Assembly: GCA_046483075.1 (NCBI GenBank)
Contig: JAWODV010000029.1
Coordinates: 50,997-114,996, forward strand
Origin: JASMTM01 sp046483075
GTDB lineage: Bacteria; Thermotogota; Thermotogae; Petrotogales; Kosmotogaceae
Length of the DNA stretch: 64,000 bases
Direction: 5' to 3'
Of the stretch, positions 16,161-25,190 are shown piece after piece. How positions within the stretch are numbered: the stretch's first letter is position 1; each line of letters opens with the position of its first letter. Under the pieces are notes generated by a model, which did not search any database, was not told where the DNA came from, and saw only the letters and a list, made by a program, of their open reading frames with translations. A program made the position numbers and the translations under genes.

Positions 16161-18117
16161 CTTCTTTTTCTTCTGAATTATCATTTTCAGGAACTACTTT
16201 ATGTTCATTTTTTTTCTCATTATCACTATCATTTTCTTCTTCGGGTTGCTCTTTTTCTTCACTTTCATCTTCTCTATAGTAGTTGCCCTCTTCTTCTAGA
16301 CCAATTATTTTAGCAAGTTCTTTCCCTGTAATTGTTTCCTGATCAATTAATCTATCAGCTGCTTCATCAAGCTTATCTTTGTGTTTTTCTAAAATTTCTT
16401 TAGCTTTGTCAAAAGTATCCATTATTACCTGTTTTACTTCGTTATCTATTTCGCTTGCAATCTCCTCACTGTAATTTCTCATTCTGGTTAATTCTTTTCC
16501 GAGAAATACTTCATTTTCTTCTCTGCCCCAGGATATTGGTCCAAGTTTTTTACTCATCCCAAGCTGACAAATCATTCTACGCGCAATATCAGAAGCTCTA
16601 TCCAGATCGTTAGCTGCTCCGGTCGTAATTTCATCAAAAACGAGTTCTTCTGCAGCACGACCACCTAACATCTGCGATAAATTATCCATTAATTCACTCT
16701 TTGAAACGATATATTTGTCTTCGGCTGGAAGGCTTTCTGTATAACCAAGAGTTGAGGTACCTCTTGGTATTACAGTTATTTTATGAACAGGATTTGCGTT
16801 AGGTAGTGAAAGGCCTACTATTGCATGCCCCAGCTCGTGATAAGCGATGATTCTTTTTTCCTTAGGATTCATTATCCTCGATCTTTTGGCAGGTCCTGCA
16901 ATTACTCTATCTATTGCTTCCTCAAAGTCATGTAACGTTATTAATCGCGCTTCCTTTTTGGCCGCCAGTATAGCTGCTTCGTTCACAAGGTTTTCTAGAT
17001 CTGCTCCTACAAATCCAGGTGTTCTCCTGGCAAGTAACTTAACATCTACATCAGGGTCTATAGGTTTTCCCCGCATATGAATCTTCAATATTTCCTCTCG
17101 ACCCTTTACATCAGGTGGATCAACAACCACTTTCTTGTCAAATCTTCCAGGTCTGAGAAGTGCATGATCTAAAATATCGGGTCTGTTTGTCGCTGCCATT
17201 ATTATTACATCAGTCTTCGGGTCGAATCCATCCATTTCTACAAGTATTTGATTTAATGTTTGCTCACGCTCATCATGGCCTCCACCAAGGCCTGCTCCTC
17301 TTTGCCTTCCAACAGCATCAAGCTCATCGATAAAAATTATTGAAGGAGCACTTTGCTTTGCATGATTAAATAAATCACGCACTCTTGCAGCTCCAACACC
17401 TACAAATAATTCCACAAAATCTGAACCACTGATGAAATAGAAGGGGACATCAGCTTCCCCGGCAACTGCTCTTGCTAGAAGCGTTTTACCTGTACCCGGT
17501 TTTCCAACAAGGAGTACACCTTTGGGCATTCTAGCTCCTGTTCCTTTAAACAGGTCAGGATTCTTTAAATACTTGACTGTTATCTCCAGTTCTTCTTTGG
17601 CTTCATCAACTCCTGCCACATCTTTAAACGTTACTTTTTGATCATTTGATAGATATTTTTTTGCAGGACTTTTTGTGAAGCTAAAAGCTTGAGAATTTCT
17701 ACCTGAAAAGGATCTCATGGCAAAGAACCAGATGAAAATTATTATCCCAAGAGGAATTATTGTTCCTAAGACATTGACCCAAAACATTGAACTACCAGAA
17801 GGTTCAAATTTTACTCTTACTCCATTATTTGAAAGTTCGTCAAGAAGGTTCTGAAATTTATCTGTAGAAATCATTTGCGGGGCAACATAGGTTTCTATGG
17901 CCCGCTGCTGAGTATCAGTAGTTAATGTATATGTTACCTTTCCATCATCGTAAACAATCAATCTATCTATTTTGTTTGATTTTATATCATCCACAAATTC
18001 ACTGTACATTACAGTTTCTTTTGTATCTGAAGGGTATAGTCCTCTTAATGCCAGAATTAGAAAAATACCGAAAATTACATAAAAGAGAATCATACCAATT
18101 CTGGGTTTTTGGTTCAC
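16129..18117 (-). CDS. ftsH: ATP-dependent zinc metalloprotease FtsH
   Basis: This membrane-bound AAA protease degrades misassembled membrane proteins. It starts at GTG 18117, placed 7 bases after AGGAGG; 662 residues. Seen: two membrane helices (about 10-28 and 110-132), Walker A GKPGTGKT near 205, Walker B IFIDELDAVG, the second region of homology, and the pore motif around FVGVGA. The zinc site is HELGH near 425, where most family members have HEAGH; the third ligand region is ANDLDRA. The C-terminal 50 residues are a highly acidic and lysine-rich tail. The gene begins 5 bases after tilS, a pairing common in bacteria. Confidence 0.96.
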   Translation of the reverse strand: MNQKPRIGMILFYVIFGIFLILALRGLYPSDTKETVMYSEFVDDIKSNKIDRLIVYDDGKVTYTLTTDTQQRAIETYVAPQMISTDKFQNLLDELSNNGVRVKFEPSGSSMFWVNVLGTIIPLGIIIFIWFFAMRSFSGRNSQAFSFTKSPAKKYLSNDQKVTFKDVAGVDEAKEELEITVKYLKNPDLFKGTGARMPKGVLLVGKPGTGKTLLARAVAGEADVPFYFISGSDFVELFVGVGAARVRDLFNHAKQSAPSIIFIDELDAVGRQRGAGLGGGHDEREQTLNQILVEMDGFDPKTDVIIMAATNRPDILDHALLRPGRFDKKVVVDPPDVKGREEILKIHMRGKPIDPDVDVKLLARRTPGFVGADLENLVNEAAILAAKKEARLITLHDFEEAIDRVIAGPAKRSRIMNPKEKRIIAYHELGHAIVGLSLPNANPVHKITVIPRGTSTLGYTESLPAEDKYIVSKSELMDNLSQMLGGRAAEELVFDEITTGAANDLDRASDIARRMICQLGMSKKLGPISWGREENEVFLGKELTRMRNYSEEIASEIDNEVKQVIMDTFDKAKEILEKHKDKLDEAADRLIDQETITGKELAKIIGLEEEGNYYREDESEEKEQPEEENDSDNEKKNEHKVVPENDNSEEKEDDSNGETEKS

Positions 18118-18121
18118 CAAA

Positions 18122-19501
18122 CTACCTCCTTTCAAATCCTAAAACAACTACGTTTCCGTAACCTTTTTTTGCAAAACAAATTTGAGAGCTTTTTATCCCC
18201 GGAACCCAGAGTATTTCATTATCTCCATTTACCAGAACATACTGCTCATCAAAAAAACCTTTATAACCCGATTCAACTAGTATTCGTCTGACTTTTTCCT
18301 TAGATTTCTTCCCAAAGGGAATAATTTCGTCATCCCAGTGCATATTTCTTAGTGTTAGTGGAAAAATAATACAACTCCTAGAACAAACGCTTATATACTT
18401 TCCATCAATTTCATTCGGCCATCTATCATCTTCAAATATCTTTATAATGCCTCCGGAAATTTCATTGCAAAAAGGGATTTTATCAACAGAATAGATTTCT
18501 TTTTCTTTAATAAAAGGTTCCCTGTAAAAAAACACCTGTCCGCCATAAGCGAAAACCTTTAAACGATTCTTGAATTCTATCGTCCAATTATTTCTTCTAT
18601 TATCTTTAATTTGATATATAACAGCCTTAATTCGCTCTCGTGTAGGAGGATAGTTGTCTTCTGAAAAATAGGTAACTATATGCTTGATCGCTTCTGATAA
18701 AATAACTTCATGCAGATTTCTGAAATCTTCTAGATTGCCTGCTGCCCTGTCCTTATCAAACTGTATGTTGTTAATTACTTTCTCAACCCTCTTACAAATA
18801 TAATCGTAGCTCTCCTTGACGTTCAGAAAAAGCCTCCATATTGAATTTTCAAATGAAGGGTTGAGCTCCTTTAATAAAGGCATAATATTAAGCCGAACAA
18901 AATTCCTGTCAAAGACCTTGAGATAGTTGCTTTTATCAGTTTTAAAATTGATCATATTGATTGTAACATAATCTTCTATCTCTTGCACTTTTAATTTAAG
19001 GAAAGGTCGTATAAAACAACCTTCTATCGGTTTTAATCCAAGTATACCTTTTAACCCTGTTCCTCTAGTAATTCGTAAGATAATATTCTCCGCAAGGTCA
19101 TTGAGGTGGTGTGCTGTTGCAATTTTATCCAGGTCAAATTTCTCTTTGACTCTTATCAAAAAACTCTTACGCACTTTTCGCGCAGCTTCTTCCGGTGAAA
19201 GTTCCTTGTTTTCTTTCATAAATTTCTTTACATCTATTTGCTCGAAATGAAAAGTAATACCATATTCTTCGCAGATATTACTTATCATCTTCGATTCTTT
19301 AAGACCTTCTTCTCCTCTTAACATATGATCAAGATTTACTACATGTATCGTGCAACCCAGTTTCCGATGGTGTTTAATAAAGAAGTCAAGCATTGCCATG
19401 GAGTCTTTACCACCAGATACCGCAAGTAAAAGCTTGTCTCCTTTTTTTATAAGCTCCCTTTCTTTTATAAATTGAATTGTTTCATATTCAAGCTTATGCA
19501 T
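18122..19501 (-). CDS. tilS: tRNA(Ile)-lysidine synthase TilS
   Basis: TilS converts C34 of tRNA-Ile(CAU) to lysidine using ATP and lysine. At 459 residues it is the full-length form. Seen: the PP-loop LLLAVSGGKDS near residue 30, NLDHMLRGEE, the HHLNDLAENIILR motif, and RGTGLKGILG. A C-terminal domain contains the KSKEKVRRILVESG-type substrate-binding segment. It precedes ftsH as in many genomes. Only about 20 bases separate its start from the terminator of the tRNA-Thr gene, so its transcripts probably arise by read-through from upstream. Confidence 0.95.
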   Translation of the reverse strand: MHKLEYETIQFIKERELIKKGDKLLLAVSGGKDSMAMLDFFIKHHRKLGCTIHVVNLDHMLRGEEGLKESKMISNICEEYGITFHFEQIDVKKFMKENKELSPEEAARKVRKSFLIRVKEKFDLDKIATAHHLNDLAENIILRITRGTGLKGILGLKPIEGCFIRPFLKLKVQEIEDYVTINMINFKTDKSNYLKVFDRNFVRLNIMPLLKELNPSFENSIWRLFLNVKESYDYICKRVEKVINNIQFDKDRAAGNLEDFRNLHEVILSEAIKHIVTYFSEDNYPPTRERIKAVIYQIKDNRRNNWTIEFKNRLKVFAYGGQVFFYREPFIKEKEIYSVDKIPFCNEISGGIIKIFEDDRWPNEIDGKYISVCSRSCIIFPLTLRNMHWDDEIIPFGKKSKEKVRRILVESGYKGFFDEQYVLVNGDNEILWVPGIKSSQICFAKKGYGNVVVLGFERR

Positions 19502-19512
19502 AAAATCACCAC

Positions 19513-19539
19513 CAATAACAAAGCGCCCTTAAGGGCGCC
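19513..19539 (-). terminator. Terminator directly after tRNA-Thr
   Basis: GCGCCC (19523-19528) pairs with GGGCGC (19533-19538) around TTAA. On the minus strand the stem is followed by TTTGTTATT. It begins one base after the encoded CCA end and ends about 10 bases before the tilS ribosome site. Confidence 0.8.
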
Positions 19540-19615
19540 TGGAGCCAACGAAGGGACTTGAACCCCCAACCTGCTCATTACGAATGAGCCGCTCTGCCGG
19601 TTGAGCTACGTTGGC
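19540..19615 (-). tRNA. tRNA-Thr (anticodon CGT), CCA encoded
   Basis: The minus-strand sequence folds as a standard 76-base tRNA. The acceptor arm is GCCAACG/CGTTGGC, the D stem GCTC/GAGC, the anticodon stem GCTCA/TGAGC with loop TTCGTAA (anticodon CGT, reading ACG). The T stem GGGGG/CCCTT has two G-T pairs around loop TTCAAGT. The discriminator is T and CCA is encoded. It stands between rny and tilS with its own promoter and terminator. Confidence 0.97.
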
Positions 19616-19624
19616 AACAGAGTT

Positions 19625-19653
19625 ATTTTAACTCAGTTAAGTAAAAGTGTCAA
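19625..19653 (-). promoter_or_regulatory. Strong promoter of tRNA-Thr
   Basis: On the minus strand TTGACA (19648-19653), a 17-base spacer, then TAAAAT (19625-19630), ten bases before the mature tRNA 5' end at 19615. The -35 box starts just past the rny stop codon. A 6-bp inverted repeat (GAGTTA/TAACTC) covers the -10 region. Confidence 0.85.
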
Positions 19654-19657
19654 TTTT

Positions 19658-21193
19658 TTATTTAGCGTAGGCTACGCTCCTTTTTTCTCTGATAACTGTT
19701 ACCTTTATTACACCAGGATATTCCAGTTGTTCTTCTATCTTTCCGGATACGTCAGCAGCCAATTTATCTGCAAGAACATCATCTACTTTGTCAGGTTCAA
19801 CCATTATTCGTACTTCCCTTCCAGCTTGAATTGCATAGGCCTTTTCAACGTGAGAAAAACTATTCGCAATATTTTCAAGATTTTCCAATCGCTTTATATA
19901 CATTTCAAGAGACTCTCTTCTAGCTCCCGGTCTTGCAGCAGATACAGCATCCGCGGCTGCAATAAGGACTGCTTCAGGTGTATGGGGTTCAACATCACCG
20001 TGATGATGCTTTATCATATTTATCACATCATCTTTTTCGTTATAGCGTTTGGCAAGATCTCCTCCTATTACTGCATGAGAGCCTTCTATCTCATGATCAA
20101 CAGCTTTTCCAATATCATGCAAGATTGCTCCCCGCTTCGCTCTTTCAATATTTAAACCTAATTCAGATGCCATTAATGTTGCTATCTGGGCAACTTCAAT
20201 GGAATGTTTTAAAACATTCTGCCCGTAACTTGTTCTGAATTTCAATCTACCTATCAGTTTCACTAACTCGGGATGCATTGAAGGTATTCCAACCTGCATC
20301 AATGCGTCCTGACCAGCTTCCTTTATTTCAGTATAAATTTCTTTTTTTGCTTTTTCATAGATCTCTTCAATTCTTGTCGGGTGTATCCTTCCATCTTCAA
20401 CTAGTGTTTCAAGAGCTCTTGTAGCAATTGCTCTTCTCAATGAGTTGAAACAAGATACAACGACTACTTCAGGTGTATCATCAATTATCAGATCTGCTCC
20501 AGTAAGCTTCTCGAAGGCACGTATATTTCTGCCTTCACGTCCAATAACTCTTCCTTTCATCTCATCAGAGGGCAAACTAACAGTGCTCACGGTAATATCT
20601 CCTGTAATGTCCGCAGCATAACGTTGTATTGTATTTACCAAAACCCATCTTGCGTGTTTATCCGCTTCTTCTTCAAACTCTTCTTTTATCTGTTTATAAC
20701 GCTGGGCAACTTCATATTCATACTTCTTTTCAGAACGTTCAAGTACAATTTCCTTTGCCTGTTCGGGAGTAAGTTCTGAAAGTTCGTATATCTTCTTTTC
20801 TGCTGCTTGCTTTATTTTTTCTGCCTCTTCCTTTTCTTTTTCAACTTCTTTAAGCTTTGTCTCAAGATTCGTTTCTTTTCTATCAAGATTATCTTCTTTT
20901 CGAGATAATCGCTCTTCCCATTGTTTCATTTCATCGCGTTCTCTTTTTAACTCTTTTTCCTGTTCTTCCCGTAAACGATGAATTTCTTCTCTGCCTTCGA
21001 TAATCGTCTTCTTTTTCAAGTGCTCTACTTCTTCTTTTGCTCTTTCTTTGATAGTTTCCGCATCTTGCTTGGCTAATTTAAGCTCTTCACGAATTTTTCT
21101 ATCAGCCTTTTTTCTGGCTAAAGGTAACGCTATTAATAATCCTGTTATGCTTCCTAAAATTAATGAGACTACAATTGCGACTGCTAATACCAT
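19658..21193 (-). CDS. rny: Ribonuclease Y
   Basis: RNase Y is a membrane-anchored endoribonuclease that starts mRNA turnover. The 511 residues show the whole family plan. An N-terminal helix (VLAVAIVVSLILGSITGLLI) is followed by a long charged coiled coil at about 30-190, a KH domain with VIGREGRNIR near 220, and an HD domain with HDIGKAVDHE near 355 and IKHHHGD. It ends with VTVIREKRS, typical of the family. It is the last gene of the recA-recX run, about 80 bases after recX. No good ribosome site is visible before the ATG. Confidence 0.96.
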   Translation of the reverse strand: MVLAVAIVVSLILGSITGLLIALPLARKKADRKIREELKLAKQDAETIKERAKEEVEHLKKKTIIEGREEIHRLREEQEKELKRERDEMKQWEERLSRKEDNLDRKETNLETKLKEVEKEKEEAEKIKQAAEKKIYELSELTPEQAKEIVLERSEKKYEYEVAQRYKQIKEEFEEEADKHARWVLVNTIQRYAADITGDITVSTVSLPSDEMKGRVIGREGRNIRAFEKLTGADLIIDDTPEVVVVSCFNSLRRAIATRALETLVEDGRIHPTRIEEIYEKAKKEIYTEIKEAGQDALMQVGIPSMHPELVKLIGRLKFRTSYGQNVLKHSIEVAQIATLMASELGLNIERAKRGAILHDIGKAVDHEIEGSHAVIGGDLAKRYNEKDDVINMIKHHHGDVEPHTPEAVLIAAADAVSAARPGARRESLEMYIKRLENLENIANSFSHVEKAYAIQAGREVRIMVEPDKVDDVLADKLAADVSGKIEEQLEYPGVIKVTVIREKRSVAYAK

Positions 21194-21271
21194 TTATTTC
21201 GCTGGCATATATTGATATCAATGATTTATTACCAGCTCCCTCCTTTCATGTCTAGTTTTTCAAAGAACTTA

Positions 21272-21733
21272 CTATTCTAATCCCTGTCTTTCAAACTCAC
21301 TTTCGATATTTTCAACCCAAAAACCTCTTCGATATAACTTTTTCTTAAGTTTCAACAATTCCTTCTCATTCAATGATTTATTTGCTGCATAGTTTTTCAC
21401 CAATGACCTCAGTGTTTCCAGAAATTCATTTTGAAAATCCTTCAATGTGTCCGTTATTAAATACTCCTCAATACCAAAATTCTTAAGTTCTTTTTCTATC
21501 CTATAGGGACCCTTCTTCTTAACATTTAAAGAATCCTCCACGTACATTCGTGTAAAACGCTTATCATTTACAATATTCTTATCAAGTAATTTTCCCATAA
21601 CTTGCTCAATAACTTCGTTCTCAAATCCTTCATTTTTCAACTTCTTTTCTACTTCATATTTCGATCGTTCTCGATATTTAAGATATCGATAAGCTTTTTT
21701 CAGCGCTTCATCTATTCTTTTTGTATCACTCAC
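21272..21733 (-). CDS. recX: Regulatory protein RecX
   Basis: RecX binds RecA filaments and limits their activity. I take GTG 21733 as the start (153 residues); upstream in-frame ATG codons at 21772 and 21766 would add a purely basic tail read inside recA. Seen: three-helix RecX repeats with YLKYRERSKYEVEKKLKNEGF and DKRFTRMYVEDS, then RIEKELKNFGI. The start overlaps the recA stop (GTGAGTGA), so translation is coupled, as is common for recA-recX. Confidence 0.88.
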   Translation of the reverse strand: MSDTKRIDEALKKAYRYLKYRERSKYEVEKKLKNEGFENEVIEQVMGKLLDKNIVNDKRFTRMYVEDSLNVKKKGPYRIEKELKNFGIEEYLITDTLKDFQNEFLETLRSLVKNYAANKSLNEKELLKLKKKLYRRGFWVENIESEFERQGLE

Positions 21734-22802
21734 CCTTTTTCTCTTCTTTCTTTTCTCCTTCCTCATCTCCAATTTTTGGGAGATTGTTTTTGTCTCTTAT
21801 TCGATTTTCAATTTCCTTTAAAATGTCCGGGTTTTCCTTAAGATATTCTACAGCATTGCTTTTTCCCTGTCCAAGACTCATCTCATTGCCATTTTCGTCT
21901 ACATAGTTGTACCATGCACCTTTACGATCAATAATGTTATCGTCAAGTGCAAGATTAAAAACTTCATTCCCATGAACAATTCCCTTTCCGTATAGGAGAT
22001 CAACTTTAACCTTCTTAAAAGGTGGAGCAACCTTATTTTTTACAACTTTCACATTTACTTCGTTACCTACATTTTCGTCTCCCTCTTTAATTGATGAACC
22101 TCTCCTTACTTCAAGCCTTACTGAGGAATAAAACTTCAACGCAACTCCTCCAGTAGTTGTTTCAGGATTGCCATACATAACGCCGATTTTCATCCTTGTC
22201 TGATTGATAAAAATCACTATTGTTTTTGATTTGTTGACAGTACCTGCAATCTTTCTTAAAGCCTGGGACATTAATCGAGCCTGAAGTCCAACCTGCATGT
22301 CACCCATTGTTCCTTCAATTTCAGCCCTGGGTACGAGAGCTGCTACTGAATCAATTACGATTATATCCAGTGCATTTGATCTGATTAGTCCATCAACTAT
22401 CTCCAGTGCCTGCTCTCCATAATCCGGTTGAGATATCAGAAGGTTATCAACATCTATACCAAGGTTTCTGGCATAAGTAACATCCAGCGCATGTTCTGCA
22501 TCAACAAATGCCGCCAATCCTCCATTTCTCTGAGCTTCAGCGATTGCATGAAGTGCAACTGTTGTCTTTCCGCTGGCTTCTGGTCCATATATCTCAACAA
22601 CTCTTCCTCTAGGATAACCACCAACTCCTAATGCCACATCAAGTGCAAGACATCCTGTGGGAATAACTTCAACTGCACCTTTCTGATCCTCCCCAAGTAA
22701 CATAACTGAACCTTTTCCAAACTGTTTTTCAATTTGCTTTATTGCTTTGTCCAATGCTGTCTTTTTTTCTTTAGAAAGGTTTTCATCCTTCTTCGGACTC
22801 AT
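21726..22802 (-). CDS. recA: Recombinase RecA
   Basis: RecA forms ATP-dependent filaments on single-stranded DNA for homologous recombination. The 358 residues contain Walker A GPEASGKTT near 72, the catalytic FVDAEHALD, Walker B DIIVIDSVAALVP, L1 around EGTMGD, and L2 after INQTRMKIGVMYGNPETTTGG. The C-terminus is acidic (EEGEKKEEKKGE). There is no intein. The start lies inside the end of thpR, with GGAGG 11 bases upstream. Confidence 0.98.
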   Translation of the reverse strand: MSPKKDENLSKEKKTALDKAIKQIEKQFGKGSVMLLGEDQKGAVEVIPTGCLALDVALGVGGYPRGRVVEIYGPEASGKTTVALHAIAEAQRNGGLAAFVDAEHALDVTYARNLGIDVDNLLISQPDYGEQALEIVDGLIRSNALDIIVIDSVAALVPRAEIEGTMGDMQVGLQARLMSQALRKIAGTVNKSKTIVIFINQTRMKIGVMYGNPETTTGGVALKFYSSVRLEVRRGSSIKEGDENVGNEVNVKVVKNKVAPPFKKVKVDLLYGKGIVHGNEVFNLALDDNIIDRKGAWYNYVDENGNEMSLGQGKSNAVEYLKENPDILKEIENRIRDKNNLPKIGDEEGEKKEEKKGE

Positions 22803-23358
22803 GTTCTATTAAACCTCCTTCAAAATCACATAAATACTGTTTTTTATATATAGCACCCTTTGGTGTCAAAATCGATTTGTATACTATCACTTCGTTAACT
22901 GGAAAAACAACTTCGTCTATTGAGATAGTTTTCAATAGTTTCATCCAGTATGCCGGGCTGTACTTCATCCTTCCTACGGTAATATGAGGATGAAAACGAC
23001 CTTCAACCTTAAAACCCAAACCATCCAGTGCAACCTTCGTTTCCCTGAACAACTGAGCAAGTAAATCATTTTCTTCAAGTCCAATCCATATAACTCTTGG
23101 CAGGTTTTTTTTCTTAAAATAACCAAGCCCGGTAGTTTTGATAGTAAATGTAGGAAAACCTCTAAGTCGCTTCGAAATCATTGAAGCAACCACCTTCACC
23201 TTCGGCTTCTCGAGCTCTCCCAAAAATGCAAGTGTTATATGGTTATTTTTTCCTGAAATCCAGTTGGCTTTAAAACCCATTTTTCTCAGTTTTTCACCTA
23301 CTGAATCAACAAGGTCTGCTACTTTTTCACCTGTATCTATAGCGACAAAAGTTCGCAA
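22783..23358 (-). CDS. thpR: RNA 2',3'-cyclic phosphodiesterase (2H family, ThpR)
   Basis: This 2H phosphoesterase opens 2',3'-cyclic phosphates on RNA and shows 2'-5' RNA ligase activity in vitro. The 191 residues have the two HxTx motifs, NNHITLAFLGEL near 40 and HPHITVGRM near 130, with the family N-terminus MRTFVAID. It overlaps recA by 20 bp and starts one base before the pgsA stop codon ends. Members are often found next to recA and pgsA/cinA in Firmicutes and Thermotogota. Confidence 0.9.
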   Translation of the reverse strand: MRTFVAIDTGEKVADLVDSVGEKLRKMGFKANWISGKNNHITLAFLGELEKPKVKVVASMISKRLRGFPTFTIKTTGLGYFKKKNLPRVIWIGLEENDLLAQLFRETKVALDGLGFKVEGRFHPHITVGRMKYSPAYWMKLLKTISIDEVVFPVNEVIVYKSILTPKGAIYKKQYLCDFEGGLIEHESEEG

Positions 23359-23359
23359 A

Positions 23360-23905
23360 TCATTTTCCTCCTTCAGAAAACACGTAACTATCTTTAAGAT
23401 AGGTTAAACCACTTATTGCTGTAATTAATATAACACTCCATTGAAATATCTGAAAAATAATCGGTATATCAAATCCTGCAATTTTTTCAAGATACACAAA
23501 TAGTACAAAAGTCATTTGAAGTACTGTTTTTGCCTTCCCAAAGTAATTTGCTGCGATCACTTTTCCTTCGGATGCTGCATTCATTCTTAAACCTGAAACC
23601 AGAATATCTCTTGCTACCACAACAAAAACTAACCAAAAACTCACATACCCCTGATACGCAAAAATCAAAAACACTGATGTAACCAAAAATTTATCAGATA
23701 TCTGATCCATAAATTTTCCTAATTTTGTTATTTGATTCATTTTCCTTGCAAAATATCCATCAAAAAAATCTGTCAACGCTGCTACCAAATAAAGAACTGC
23801 TGAGAAAATTATCCAGTGAACTTCTCCTGCCCCGAAGTAAAGAGCAAAAATTACGGGAAACGTAATTATTATTCTTGATAATGTCAATATATTAGGTAAA
23901 TTCAT
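23360..23905 (-). CDS. pgsA: CDP-diacylglycerol-glycerol-3-phosphate phosphatidyltransferase PgsA
   Basis: It makes phosphatidylglycerol phosphate, the first committed step to phosphatidylglycerol. The 181-residue membrane protein shows the complete CDP-alcohol phosphotransferase motif D-x2-DG-x2-AR-x8-G-x3-D-x3-D in DFFDGYFAR and KLGKFMDQISD. About five to six hydrophobic helices are visible. It overlaps rimO by 14 bp. Confidence 0.94.
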   Translation of the reverse strand: MNLPNILTLSRIIITFPVIFALYFGAGEVHWIIFSAVLYLVAALTDFFDGYFARKMNQITKLGKFMDQISDKFLVTSVFLIFAYQGYVSFWLVFVVVARDILVSGLRMNAASEGKVIAANYFGKAKTVLQMTFVLFVYLEKIAGFDIPIIFQIFQWSVILITAISGLTYLKDSYVFSEGGK

Positions 23906-25190
23906 CTATTACCTCTCCCTCAAAATCATGTTCATACGCATTCCTAATTGTACATTTTACGAATTTTCCTGGTTCAACCTTTCTATTCAAAAAAACATTA
24001 CCATCAATTTCTGGCGCAAAATGATAACTTCTACCTAGGCTTCTATCTCCCCATATTTCATCAACCAAAACATCATATGTTTCATCGATCCTCAACCTAT
24101 TTCTCCTTAAAGAAATGTTATCCTGAATTCCTAAAAGTTCTTCCATATGAGCTTCAGATTTTTCCTTTGAAATAGTCATTGGTAAATCATATGAACTTGT
24201 TCCTTCTTCTGGAGAATAAACAAAACCACCCAATCGATCAAACTCAATATTTTGAATAAAAGCAAATGTTTCTTTTATTGTATCAGGTGTTTCACCGGGA
24301 TGGCCGAGCATAATTGTGGTTCTCAAAATGCTCTCAGGAATCCTTGTTCTAATATCCAAAAAGATCTGTGTAAGTTCATTCGTTTTTCTGGTCCTTCCCA
24401 TATACTCCAGAACTTTATTTGAACCACTTTGTACAGGTATATCAAAATACGGTAATACTTTCTTTTCCTTACCAATTGTATCTATAATATCAAAATCTAT
24501 ATGATCTGGGTGAAGATACAACACCCTTATCCAAAATTCACCTCGGAGTTTCCCTAGCCTGTTAAGTAATTTTGATAGACTCTTTTTACCATAAATATCA
24601 GTCCCATATTGCGTAGTGTCCTGAGAAACTAAAACTATCTCTTTTGTTCCGTTTTCAATTAATTCTTTGACTTCTTTCTCAATACTTTCAATAGATCTGC
24701 TCTTCGATTCACCCTTAAAAAGCGGTATTGAACAAAATGAACACTTTCTTTCGCAACCATCTCCAATTTTTACATATGCATATGGCATATTATCAATTCT
24801 GTAGCAATCCTCATAAATTGGATCAGGTTCCGAACGATAATAATATTCACCATTATTTATGAGCTCAGCAACCTTTCTTGGAGATGTAACACCTATCAGC
24901 CCATCAATTTCCGGGATATCATTATAAAGTTCATCATAATATCTTTGCACCAAACAACCGATAGCGACTACCTTAAAATGCCTTTCTTTTTTTAATTCAC
25001 AAAATCCGAGAATTGTATCTATGCTCTCAATCTTTGCTTCCTCTATGAAACCACAGGTATCTATTATAATCATATCTGCGAGGTCTGTATCATATACTAT
25101 TTCATTTCCTTCCTTTGATAGAATGGCTCCCAGGTTTCTCATATCAGCTTCATTTTTTGCGCAGCCCATTGTCTTTATGCCGATCTTCAT
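23892..25190 (-). CDS. rimO: Ribosomal protein uS12 methylthiotransferase RimO
   Basis: RimO is a radical SAM enzyme with two iron-sulfur clusters; it methylthiolates an aspartate of ribosomal protein S12. The 432 residues show the N-terminal cluster cysteines in MGCAKNEAD, IDTCGFI and AIGCLVQ. The radical SAM motif is GDGCERKCSFCSIP, followed by IPVQSGSNKVLEYMGRT, and a TRAM domain ends the protein (VDEIWGDRSLGRSYHFAPEIDG). SFCSIP and the TRAM style separate it from MiaB. Confidence 0.94.
   Translation of the reverse strand: MKIGIKTMGCAKNEADMRNLGAILSKEGNEIVYDTDLADMIIIDTCGFIEEAKIESIDTILGFCELKKERHFKVVAIGCLVQRYYDELYNDIPEIDGLIGVTSPRKVAELINNGEYYYRSEPDPIYEDCYRIDNMPYAYVKIGDGCERKCSFCSIPLFKGESKSRSIESIEKEVKELIENGTKEIVLVSQDTTQYGTDIYGKKSLSKLLNRLGKLRGEFWIRVLYLHPDHIDFDIIDTIGKEKKVLPYFDIPVQSGSNKVLEYMGRTRKTNELTQIFLDIRTRIPESILRTTIMLGHPGETPDTIKETFAFIQNIEFDRLGGFVYSPEEGTSSYDLPMTISKEKSEAHMEELLGIQDNISLRRNRLRIDETYDVLVDEIWGDRSLGRSYHFAPEIDGNVFLNRKVEPGKFVKCTIRNAYEHDFEGEVIDEFT

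Noticed and set aside
19601..20155. A 184-codon open frame on the plus strand opposite rny
   Set aside because: It is antisense to the conserved HD region of RNase Y, has no ribosome site and a biased, shadow-like composition.
21726..22802. An intein in RecA, and likewise in DnaB (58581-59933)
   Set aside because: Both proteins have normal length and uninterrupted P-loops, which are the usual insertion sites.
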